DNA of 64,000 nt from Lingula anatina (taxonomy: Eukaryota > Brachiopoda > Lingulata > Lingulida > Lingulidae). Position 1 is the first letter of the stretch, and each line of letters opens with the position of its first letter. The notes beneath the pieces were generated by a model. It was not told where the DNA came from and searched no databases. It saw only the letters and a list, made by a program, of their open reading frames with translations. The stretch is taken from assembly GCF_001039355.2 (NCBI RefSeq), contig NW_019774069.1:624346-688345 (forward strand). The letters run 5' to 3'. The position numbers and the translations under genes were made by a program. Below, piece after piece: positions 12,001-23,900 of this stretch.

Positions 12001-13841
12001 ATGTAATTTAGCCAGAATCCCATAGGAGTTAGATGGATCCTGCTCGTACGATAGGGTATGGGAACCCAGTCATAAAGATCTAATGCTCATTGTGTATGAT
12101 TAAATGTATACAGAAATTCAGTGGAAAGTATAAACAAGTGCTAAAAGGACCTTATCAATGATTGTACTTTAGTGGAGCCTATCAAATTATTTCTAACTAC
12201 ATTTACTTCATTTTAGAAAATAAGATTCAAGAAAAAGCTTCGTGTGGCTCATGCTAAACTAGCAGAAAACAAACAGGAATCCACACTGAAAATGTTTGAA
12301 TTGAAGGATGAAATTGCCAAAATGACTGAGGAGAAGGCAAAATTAATAGGTGAGGATTATGTATAATAACTTTACTGCTTTATACAACTGACAACAAATT
12401 ATATTTTGAATTAAGATTATCAATGGCGAATAAGTAATTTTGAAAGCATCAATCAGTATACACATGGATCTTTTGCAGAAGATCTTCAAATATCTTGCAC
12501 AGACTCAGTTTTTCTTACGGACTTTTGTTACTCTTGTTTTGATAATTGAAAAGAGTTTTTCTTACAGACTTTTGCTACTCTTGTTTTGATAATTGAAAAG
12601 TTTTTTTCTTTAGAAATGCACCAAACTATCATTTCTTAACCAGTCTTCCGTGGTGCATCCTGATATTTTATTGTATGGGTAATTGATCTTAATCTAAAGT
12701 AAGAGCTGTTATTAAAAGAAAAAAAATGATCCTTGTGGCAATAGTGGTTTCCTTTGCATTCTGTTTTGTTGCAGAACGTCTAAATAGAGCCCAATCTGCT
12801 GTAACACAGGACAAGGAAAGAAATGTAACTGGGAATGCAGATGAAGCAGAGAGTGAGGAATGGGAAGACAGCAGAATGAAAATTATACTTGAACTTTCTA
12901 ATCAGGTCTCAGAGCAAGACCTGAAGATTCAAGACCTTCAAAGAAAATTGTCAGAAAAAGACAAACTGGTCCAGGATCTTTCTGCACGAGTTAAAGAATT
13001 GGAGGCTGGTGCCAAATCTCAGGTAAAAGTGAATGGTAGTGGTGCAGCTCATACTGAAGTTGATCAGACATCAGCGGATATCTTGGAGTTAAGAGAAATT
13101 GCAAGAGAAATGAAAAAACTCAAGAAAACAACAAAAAACTCTAGCAAAACTCCTGACAAATATGAGGATACTCTGTCCTATACAAGTAGGGATTCTGACC
13201 TTAACAAGGAAGGGAGTATGAAACATGTAATGGGAAGTTATAATCCAAATAATAAAGATACTAGTCTTGATCTCAGAAAATCTCAAAATGGAGTGAAAGC
13301 AGAACTGCCTTTAACAGAAAATGTTCTAGTTTCCCATGTTCATAAAGATAGTGACACTGAACCATCCTCTAGGGCTTCTAGTGCAAGAACCAAAAGGAGA
13401 ACAAAGAAAATAGAGTCCTTAAAAAGCAGAACTTCATTGAAGTCTGATGAGGCTTGCAATACTGATACTAGTAGACCTGCTAGCAACAATTCACAGAAAT
13501 ATTCTTTTTTTAAAAATAGAACTGCACCCTCCTCAGCAACCAGTAAATCCTCAAAAAACTCTGAGCTTGATAAAGAATCTGACATTGATAGTTTTGATGA
13601 TGAAGATGTTTGGGAAAACAGCAGAAAATCAAAGACCTCACACACAATGAATAGGTCTGCATCTGGAAAATTTAGGACAAAAGGTTCAAATGGGAAATCA
13701 GAACTGTTTCTTGCACCATACCAAGGCCATGAAGATGCAGCCAGTATGTGTAATTTATATACTATGGAAGGCGAAGTTATTTTGGATCCATCTACTTCTG
13801 GTACACCTGTATCCCAAACACTGTTTGCAGTGCCTACTTAG
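9014..13841 (+). CDS. coiled-coil protein with N-terminal myristoylation-like motif (543 aa)
   Basis: Seven exons join in phase: 9014-9090, 9272-9326, 10530-10634, 10921-11025, 11338-11427, 12217-12349 and 12775-13841 (stop TAG at 13839-13841), 1632 nt in all. The protein starts MGSGASSGVREIRID; Gly2 with Ser6 fits the N-myristoylation pattern MGxxxS/T. Residues about 45-195 are strongly heptad-like (ELAVLQADLAKCRQAM, LLERIQQLEEKIESL, KMKIRFKKKLRVAHAKLAE). A further coiled-coil stretch around residues 230-270 includes LSNQVSEQDLKIQDLQ. The rest, mostly the large last exon, is polar, Ser/Lys-rich and probably disordered, with an acidic patch (DIDSFDDEDVWENS). I do not recognise an ortholog. 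The start is chosen because the myristoylation motif directly follows it and the upstream frame is not conserved-looking. A membrane-tethered scaffold role is inferred only. Confidence 0.85.
9716..9815. other. CpG-rich island inside intron 2 of the coiled-coil gene
   Basis: About 100 bases rich in GTCGTC, GACGCAG and GGCCG within a strongly AT-rich intron. No open frame or splice sites make it an exon. Just downstream, GTAAGCGGG (near 9864) and its complement CCCGCTTAC (near 9987) bracket about 130 bp. It could be a remnant of an inserted element; identity unknown. Confidence 0.4.
11434..11459. repeat. (TA)n microsatellite
   Basis: A run of about 13 TA dinucleotides directly after the donor of exon 5 of the coiled-coil gene. 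Confidence 0.9.
11852..12071. mobile_element. palindromic MITE, copy 2
   Basis: A 220-bp element in an intron of the coiled-coil gene with ends GGGACCATTCCCACA and (other strand) GACTGGGTTCCCATA. It is flanked by ATA on both sides (11849-11851 and 12072-12074). Same family as 7932, 32997 and 48303; it has no coding capacity. Confidence 0.8.
12507..12600. repeat. two-copy 47-bp tandem duplication
   Basis: 12507-12553 and 12554-12600 differ at only two visible positions (acgg/acag, gtta/gcta). It lies in the last intron of the coiled-coil gene. Confidence 0.9.
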
Positions 13842-14633
13842 AGTTTAAAGAAGTATTGAAGTATTATTAACTGCATGGTGCTTTCACATACAATTTACCA
13901 GAACAATTTGATGAGAACACATTTTCTCCAACCTAGACAATCCATGGTGTTTCTAAGTCTTTTGGCAAAATTATTTGTATAGCTTCCCCAGCCATTATGT
14001 GATTTGGTTAAATTTGCTGTATATTTAATGACTGATGTATAATTTGTAACATTTGGTATTTGTGTATTTGAGTCTGAGGGGCAGTCCTAAGTATTTTCTT
14101 GGCTTATACTTGCAAAATGTCTAAGAGACCCTTTAAATTAAATTTTGCACAATTCATTAATGTTATGAACCACAGGTCCTTTCATCTATATATATGAAAT
14201 GCCTTGATGTAATTAAAGCAAAACAGGGCATACTCTGGATATTTAGAATTCCTGACTATCACAAGATTAATGGCACATTCTTCTTATCATAATTGTTATC
14301 TGTTTTTGAGATTTTATTTTCTAAATTGTTGCATATTATGTCTCATCATTTGTATCAAAAGTGCAATACATGCTGTGAATAACAAACTATACTTATGTAA
14401 TGCTAGACCATGGTATCATTGGTATATAGTAAGAAAAACAATTGCAATATTTAGAATATCTTTAAAGCTGACCATTAGTTACAATGTCCTTTATTTTTCA
14501 AACACAGAAACAAACATACACAGAAAAAATCCACTCATTGTGAGCTATGGGTAAGTTGGTAACATTGCCCAGGACTGCATTAATTTTTTTTGTATGTGTT
14601 CAGAATACATCACAATTTCCTTTTCAAATGTTA

Positions 14634-14639
14634 AATAAA
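14634..14639 (+). promoter_or_regulatory. candidate poly(A) signal of the coiled-coil gene
   Basis: AATAAA about 790 bases after the stop codon, the first clear hexamer downstream, followed by T-rich sequence. Confidence 0.5.
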
Positions 14640-17600
14640 GATATTTACATATTGTACTAACTTTTTAATGAAAATGTCTTTTTACTACATAGGGCTACAA
14701 AAGCACTGAATCTATCACTGTGTTGTAAAAGTATTCCCTTTTAAATTTACTCTGCTTGAATAATCTCAGTAAGTATGTTTTCCCTCTGAAAGGAAATTGC
14801 TGCAGTCCTGATATTGTCATAACCGAACTGGTGTAAAAACATGTATATCAGGCATGTATTAAATGGCCATACTTACATTTTTTGTACTAGTCCAGAAATT
14901 GTTGAAACAATTTTTTTTCAAATGAGTGCAAAGAAAAATTATGATTATTAATTACATATGCATTTATGAAGATATATCAGTTAAAGCAATCGGTACAAAA
15001 AATGCAAGCTTCCCATGACCCAGTATGCATAGTGTATTGATATTGGTTATAAATTAATGTATTGTATGTGTCATATAACTGGAACAAGATGTACAGGTGA
15101 CTGACAATGATGGTGCTTTCATAATTCATGAAATGGTGCACATTTTTGATGGAAGGTTTGAATTTGGACTTCATGATGCAGCTTTATAAGTAGTAAACAA
15201 TTTCAGAGAAATGAGTTATACTTCAGTTGGCTTTAGTATTTCCTCTTGGTTTCAGACAAAATGCCACATTAACCCTTGGTTTAATAGATTACGATTGTAA
15301 TATTCGAAAAACATTCCATTTCATTCTATATCGAACAATTTTCTAGGCATCTGCTTAATTTTCCTTGAATTATGCATAAATATTGCATACTAGCCTCATT
15401 TATGTAGGTGGTAGCACTTTTGATAGCAGTTATTTAGTATATTTCCCAACTTCCTACACAACTGTGAACAGCCAGACTGAATTGTTTTTCCAAGCTGGGT
15501 TCCATTTTCAAGTAAGTGAGCACCAGAGAAAGGTATTTTAGTGCATTTTTATATGATAGTCAATAAGCTACGGTTGTTCTATGTTCTGTATCAAGTTCAA
15601 GAAGCTCAGGTTGTTCTATGCTATGTTTATCTGTACCAAGTTCCTGGCATGAAAGAACATGAGTGGAGTTATGATCCCGTCTGTGTTTCCCTGGTAGGGC
15701 AGGTATCTTTCCAGTGGCTACATCTGAAGAGGACTGTATATGAAAATCTTTTTGACTTCTGTTACTAGATAGAACCACATGTTTGTTGCAGAGGATTGAT
15801 AACCCTTGCACAAGTTGAGAGGTCAGCAGGTTTTCAAATTGTCCCAAAAATAGGATTCCAGGTATGTCTGTAAACTATTCTTTATTACTAGGTGGAAATG
15901 GTAATCAGTTCAAAGTAAGCATTGGCATTATTCTGCTAAATTGCAGGATTCCTGAAATGATACTGTGCCAGAAGAAATTGGTGTCTTATTGCTCACATGC
16001 CTGTTTATTTTGCAGTGTAAAACTGGTTAATGCCACACTTGTTATAATCTTTATTTGAAGTGTCTTCATTGTAAATTTATAATGTTTATTTTGCAGTGTA
16101 AAACATGGTTAATACCACACTTGTTATAATCTTTATTTGAAGTGTCTTCATTGTAAATTTATAATGTTGTTAGGAAGTAAAATATTTATTAAAACAAGAA
16201 AAATGAAACAACTTTTTGAAAAAACAAGGGCTATCCATTTACAAGCCAAATTAAGTCATACCCACACACACTTGTGTGTATTGTTTGTATATTTTCCCAG
16301 GTTCATTAGATCTAAATAAGACATTACCATGTTGCTCTTTTCAATACCGCAGACATTTTTGTGGGGTTTGAGGGTTCACTGCAAAATTTTATTTCATACT
16401 TGGCTGAACCAGTGCCTTGGTTGGGAATAGATCCTGCTTTCTTTTGATAGAGTTAAGATCAAATTGTCTTGTGCATATCAGATTACTATTAGTAGACAAT
16501 AAAGCTCATGGAAAGCCAAGCTGACATATGTGTACTTTGTTCACTATTGCATGTGATTATGTATTTCAGGAAATTTTCATTATTATTACATTCCTTGGAA
16601 ATGGTTTGTGCAGTTGAGTGGAAATTCTCCCAAAGTGTCTACAGTATTGTCCTGTGTCAAAAGTTCAATTCTTTTCCATTTGGTGGATACATTTAGGTAC
16701 AAGTTGATTGTGTCTAAAAGACCACAGCAAATGCAAAGCATATGAAATGCATTGTGTGCCCTGAATCTGAGAGTTGGGCACCATCAATGTATTGGATATG
16801 TAGCGGTCATCAATGATTAATGGATTCTATATCAGTTTAGTACAGTTTCAGCATTATATTACAATGATATTGTAGTTTGAGTCCCCAGATAATATTTTCA
16901 AATTTCCTGACTGTCATGACTTTATCAGGTCCAGTTTGTGAATAATTGAAGTTAAGGGTAAGATTGGGATATCGAGACTTAAGATATTGAGGTATGGCTG
17001 AGATACTAGCTTACAAGTAGACTTAAAATTAAATGATCATATATTCAATTAACCTTTGGTCCCATGATTTTATTGTTAAAATGAGAGGTGATAATGACTG
17101 CAATTTTCCATGCTCTCAGTTGAAGAATAAACTGCATCTTTCTATGAAATGGTGATGCTGATATTAATCAGTACGAAAACATGTTGGTATTTTGAAGGAG
17201 TATTTCTTGCTAACAGTTAACCCACTTCATCATTTAGTAGACTATAAAGTGATTGGTTTTAAAATAATTTTAATCTGATTTTGATGCTAAACTTACATTT
17301 GCATAGAGTCATGATCTCTTAAAATAATGCATTTACAAGCAAGTAAATCGGCAGTGAATTGATGTCATGAAATTGCCAACATTTTCTGTTAGTATTTGGA
17401 ATAGGATACAATTTTAGTCAGACTACTATTATTGCTGATGACTGATTCCAGTTTGCACTAGTTTCTGTGGTCTGCAATCAGTCAGGCAGACAGTTACACT
17501 TCTTCCAATGTATCTGGAGCAAGTACCTGGCTGAGATATCATAGGCAGGAGGTAGTTTTGTCAGAGGGAATGTTAAAAAAAGTGTTCAAATGTGTTATTG

Positions 17601-17932
17601 ATGGAAAAATCACTATTTGAAAAATTGACTTATTTCAAAGCTTTCAAATATTGTAAAAGAACTCTGAAAGCTATTTCCATAATGTAATACATCTAGTATA
17701 ATGTATGTATATTATTAAGTGTATGAAACATTGTTTTGTTTTCAGCAAGGCAGGAAAAAGAGCTATAACATTGAACATTGAGTGTATATGTAACATTCAT
17801 TGCATGTCATTGCACTGCTGCCTCATGTTTAGTTTCATGTCATAGATAAACAGTCCTAGATTAAATTACATATTTTATTACCTATGCTTACCTAACTTAA
17901 ACACAAATGTGTTGCCAATTTTTGCATTACAG
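14640..17932. other. non-coding region between the coiled-coil and GRAM genes
   Basis: No coding exon was recognised. A two-copy tandem duplication (16003-16083 and 16084-16165, about 81 bp each, nearly identical) lies here. A less exact repeat around ggttgttctatg lies near 15572-15640. The 5' UTR exon(s) of the GRAM gene may be in this stretch, because the first coding exon found (17933) begins at a splice acceptor. Confidence 0.55.
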
Positions 17933-17935
17933 TTT

Positions 17936-20900
17936 ATGGTTGACAAACTGCAAAAACGCTTGGAACCAACTCAGGTGAGTGATAAAAATGCAGCTTGGAA
18001 TTAATGGCTCAGTATCTTGTTAACCAGTGGCAATGTAGAGTCACACAGGTTAATTATGAAATTCAGGCTTTTCTTGTTGAAATGAAATAATTAATCTGAG
18101 TCTGTGCAGTTTTGGTTTTAATGTATAGTAGATAGCAGATAGCCATGAAGGGAGAGAGAGAGAGAGAGCAGAAAAGGGAAATGAAGAGGATGTTTATAAT
18201 GTTTTAAAATAGCAATTTCTTAAAGCAACCCTTGTTTTTTGTGTTGTATGCAGAGTAAAAATTAATAAATTGGTAATACTACAGAGTCAAATAACAAGAT
18301 TAAGAATTGTGAGAGTTTATGACTAAAAAAAACTTGATTAAAACCCCATGTACATATTCAAAGCTAAAATATCCCCAAATTTCTGTAAGACATACAGGAT
18401 GTAAATAATATTTTAAAAATACTGAAATGAAGACTTATTACAGATTAATTAAAATATTGTTGAAATAAAAAGATTTTGAAGATGACCAGTATGTTCAGCA
18501 GTTCGTAAGAACTGAGGCAGCTTTTTAAACTGTAAGTTAAAAGCTGAGAATGAATGATTTCTATGACCATGGTAGTTGAACTAGATAAAAAGTAATAGAC
18601 AGGAAGTTCCTGATGTAATTGCTGAAAACATGCTTATTGATATGAAGTTATAATTATTTGTTACAATTGTATTTATTTTAGTTTTTGATCAAGAAAAATG
18701 ATTGAACAATGCTACATAATACCATAATAATAATGTGCGGCTGCAAAAACATGAACCATCAGTAAAAAAAGATGTGGCTTCTATTAGGGATGATGTGTTC
18801 ACCATGGACAGACAAGAAAATTAATGAAACTGTCCTAAGGGAAGCAAATTCCAACTGGGCCTTTTTAATTAAGACAAATAAGACAAGCCACTTTCTTGGG
18901 ACATGTATTGAGAAGAAATAAATTAATATAGAACAACTGGTTACATCAGGAAGGCAAATGAAAACAAGCACAGAGAAAAAATATGAAAAACATTGAACAA
19001 CAGTGCTTAATAGATGGGTTGACTAAGGTGACAGACGTGATGAAAGCTTTCAAAGACAAAGACATTTGGGAGGGAATGATCACCAATGTTATGAAGCAGG
19101 GCATATGTTGATGAATGGATGCATGAGAAACTGTACAGTTAATAATTGAAGAAGGCATATATTTTTTCATAATAGATAAACATAAACTTTGATGAATTTG
19201 TACAGGTGGAAGATCAGTTTGAAATTATTTTACCAAAAAGGTTAGTCTGGCAGCTTCTCAATGTAGATGCTCTCGTAACTAGCAATTTTTTTCTCCTAAA
19301 AATGCTTAAGAAAATAATTATTTTGGATGATGATAAACAGGCTTGAATACTGGTTATTGATTTATTCCTTTGAGGGATAAACAAACCATTGACAAGAATT
19401 AGAAGTACTGAAGCCATTGTATATGCATAGGAATACATCATGTTGTTGATAGCTGATCTTTTTCTCTCAGTGGGTCTTTTTGTATTTTCAGTGATTTCCC
19501 AGAGGATGGAGTGTTGAACTTGAAATAACGAAAAGAAATGCTTTCATTACTGACAAGAATGGATGTTGATTTTATAGATGTAATTTTCTAGGTTAGTGTG
19601 GCAGTCTTACTTTGGGCTCTTGCAGCAAAATGACCTTATTTTGACATTCAATTGCTTATTTTCAGAGTTTCATTTGAAAGAATCTACAAAAAAAGTTGCA
19701 CTTGGAGAGTGACCCAGTAAGTTTTTTTTATCAGAATTGGATTTGCTTTATTGAAATTTATTAGATTATTATTATTATCATCATCATTCCTATGTTCATT
19801 TTGAGTTTTTGATACAGAACAAACAATGTTAATATAATTGGTTGCTTTCAATTTTTGATGATGATAAAATGATATAAGATGGTTATTTATTAATAGATTT
19901 TTTTCTTTGCAGCATCTTCCTTTTGAGTTTGAGTGAAAAATTGGCAAGGTAATGTGATATGTATCTTTTATATTGTCATCTCTTAAGTCTCACAATCAGA
20001 GGGATGCAGATGGCTTGTGAGGGGTTAATTGCAATTGTATATTGTGTGACTGTCTTCTTACTGTGTTTCTTTGCTCAGAGTATCAAGAAACCATCTCACT
20101 TGCTGTTAATAAGATACAAGAACAAACATTTTATGTAAATGCGTGGAACCATACCAACCATTTCTTTTCGTTATTTAATTTGGTACTCTGTAAACTTTGA
20201 TATATTGGTAACTTAAAATATTAAATCAGTCCCCTGAAGTTGGCAACATTTGTTACATGTGAGAATAAGTTTGTTTCTTCATTGGTCAGCATCTGAAAAC
20301 TCTGCCTTTAATAGTAATTTTAAAATGTTTTATTCAGGTCTAATATGGGTGTAACAGGAGCAAGGAACATTTTGTTGCAGTGAACTTGTTGTGCCACATA
20401 TCTGGTGAGAAGAATAGTACGTTGATTGGGATCCACAACATTTTCTTCTTTTTTCCTATTCTTCATATTCACTTATCTTAGGTAAGGTTGGGTTTGTCAA
20501 GTGGTTTTCGGCCGCCCCAAGGTGTCTCATTTGTTTGGTCTAGACTTAGCCAAATAAAATAGCCCAATAGTACAAAAGGGTTTTTTAAATAATAATTTAA
20601 CATTTTTGGACTGGTGTCTGGGATTGTTCATTCAAAATGCAGTTGATGGTTGAGTTTGAAGAGGACTGATCATTGCCTTCTTAGAGGATATTGATTTCTT
20701 CTCGGCGCTATGTAAAAGTCTAAATTTATCAGTCAGTACTTTTGATTGAATTGGGTTATCATAGCGACCAAAGTATAACCAGTTATGGAATCTCTGTGGA
20801 TATGAAGCTATGAGCTAATCCCTTTTAGTCCACCAAAAATAACCACAAAGAAATGATTGATTTTCTTAAATTTCATAAGTGTATTGTGGAAAATGATTGC

Positions 20901-23900
20901 AGGTTTAAGTATCAAGCTGGATGATATTATACTTTTCACATGTACACTGCAATCGGCACAGTGTCAGATTACTTATTCTGTTTATAAAGTTGCTAACAGT
21001 AGTATGTAATATCCTGGATTTGCGAAATTTCTTGAAAATGATAATCAGGTAAATCATTCAGTTGCTTTAAGAAATGGCACAAGGTGCACAGTAGGCTTTT
21101 TGTAATTATGTCACCTACACTATGAGGAATCTGTTCACATCATAATCTTATACACAGATTACATTTCCATATTGAAATATTGTCGGTTATATTGCCAAGT
21201 TCTTTGATTGCAAACCTTTCAACTGCTGTTTACCCAATTTACTGAATTCATGGCGTCATTATTTCTTTTTTTGGAAGTCCCAAATTTGGGTAGTGTCAGT
21301 GAAGAGCAAATGAAAAAGAAATGTCTCTTTTTTCTTTTTTTTTTTTTTAATCTATAACTGATCATTTTTATTACTTGTCAGAAATTATTCAAATTCTGTA
21401 CAATAGTGCTTTTGTCATTTTTGTTTTTTTGCTGCTGTTTTATATCATTTTATCATGTAATATTTGATAACAATAGGACATCCCAATAAATCAAGAAAAG
21501 TATGATTAGAAGTGTATTATACATGTAAGACACTGTCCCAAAGTCATATTTTCCATTTTCTACATACCCTGCAAAACTACTCTTTCTCAATCCAGACCTT
21601 AAAAATTATAAAAGCATCTCAAATGAAAGTACCTAATGTCAGTACTTCCTTCTCAGATGTACAGGATGACATGGCAGTCTAAATGCACATAAATTGCACG
21701 TAGGAGAAAATTGTAATTTTCTTGAGGCAATTTCAATTTGGCACAAAAAAATCTCCGATAGGATAATAATTGTTTGACCAGTTTAGTATATGCTATAGTT
21801 TTGTATGTCAAGTTTAATATATACTATAGTTTTATGTGTAAAACTAGAGATCTACAGTTTGAAATTTGAAAAATTACACAAATCTGTTATTTGTTGAGGG
21901 TATTCTCAGTTTCTCTTCCATGTTCATGTGTTCTGAACCTAATAATGCTGTCTGTACATTTATCAGCGTCGTTGCTTAAAAGATACCGTAGTCTTAATCA
22001 GTGGAGAGATAGATGGAAGGGTTGGTAAATGAATAAGTAATTGGAGTATAGTGCAGACTGTGGTATCAAAGTATCATTACATGAAATACAGTGTAATTAG
22101 TTAAAGTCACCGTCATGGTGCTAAAGCAATATGATTAATGAAAAGAAACTATATGATGAATTTCATTACTTGATGATTTGCATACTGATCTTAATAATAT
22201 GTTCTAATTATAATAATGTTTTTAAAAGAAAGTACACTTTTGAAAGTGTTATGAAACAATTGTTCAAATAAAAAAATCACCTTTAACACTTTCTTATCAA
22301 TACTTGACAAATGGATTTTTCCTTTTTATGGTAATATATCACTTGATCTGAAAATTAAGTCAGTATCCTAGGCTATCTGTATTATGTTTCCTCCAATTAT
22401 ATCGGGATAGACTTTCATCCTATATTCAAAATTCATATATCATTCTCCAATATATTTGGCAGGGCAAGAATCACTAGGAATTTTATAAACATCACTATTA
22501 GACTCTTCTATTTTTTATTACCTTGATTTATGTTGGATCTTAAAAAATGAACTTTGCTCTCATAAAGCTATTGTCATATACGTCCAGATGAAACTGTTCT
22601 TGGTTTCAGTGCTATGAATCTTGTTAGATTTCCATGGATATATCTGCTCACTAAAAATAAAATATCACAAGGTTTATTTATATAGAAGATATTAGCAATC
22701 TATGTTTACATGGTATGTTTCATAAATGTCACTTTTTAGATCCCGAATAATTGAATAATGGGAATTTTGTATGAAGCTGATTGTACTGTTTTTCTGGAGC
22801 ATTCAGAGGTCGCTGGAAAGTCTTTAATTTTCTCTACTATCAGCATGCCCCTGCCATTTCTAGTATCCTGAGTATTCTCTGAAACTCAAGGTTAGTATAT
22901 TGGGCTTGAGCTAGAACCAGTAAGGCCGTCTTCTATAAGATGTTCATGGTTCCATTATATTTTGTCTTTGGGTGACTTACTTACTGATCACTTAGTAATA
23001 CATGATCACTTACTTTGTAACATAGACTTTTTACCAAACGGCCCAGATTTGTTTTTGAAACAGTAGAGCTATATGTAGCTTTTTCATAAATGTTTTATGT
23101 TGCAAAGTAAGTGGTCTTCATCATCACAACTTACTACAGGTACTTGGGATTGATATGGTTTGAAGAAAGGTACATTAGTGCCAAAGTGGAAACCAAAACC
23201 AGAATTGGGTGACATCCCATGAGAGTTCTTTAAAAGGTCAGAGCAAATACTCAGTGAAACGTACATCAGTGCATGGTAACTTTATCTCTAATGTGTAATA
23301 ACACAGTAACAGTGTGATGAGTCCTTGTCTGCTGTTTTTATTGTTGAATAACGAGGGAATTGTGTCCTGTACTGATATTGTAGTGATTGATGCTTCAGTT
23401 GCTTTAGTAATGGAGTTGTGAATTAAGTATTATGAGGTAAAGAAGAGACGATGGATTTATCCTGCTGGTTAAAGTTGGGATTGCTGATTTCCCTCTTTTT
23501 GCCAGTTTCAGGTGTGGATAGCACACTATGGTACAGCCTCACTCTCAGCCTATAGCATTCTCAAAGGAAAAACATCCCAGTTTGACAATTCTCTTGAAAT
23601 TAACAACCTATTTGTACATATTGGTAATGGTGTCTTGACATTTAGCTGAAGATATGATTTATGTCCCTAACCAGATGGTGCTCTTCAATTTTCATTACTG
23701 GCCTCTTTGTAGAATTAAATATTAGTTCAAATTCTGACTAAGACAATTAAAGTATATGGGTTTTTCAAAAGTGCTAACTCCACAAATGCAAAGTATTGTG
23801 GTGGTAAAATGTTAATTCTTTCAATTGTCCAGGTGGAGGAATGATTTTATGCTTTAATTGTCAAGAAGAAAAACATTTTAATATCAGGTATCCTTTAAAT

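Noticed and set aside
12726-12774. ATG and hydrophobic start just upstream of the last exon of the coiled-coil gene
   Set aside because: The signal-peptide-like residues are the polypyrimidine tract and acceptor translated; the exon begins at 12775 in phase with the exon ending at 12349.
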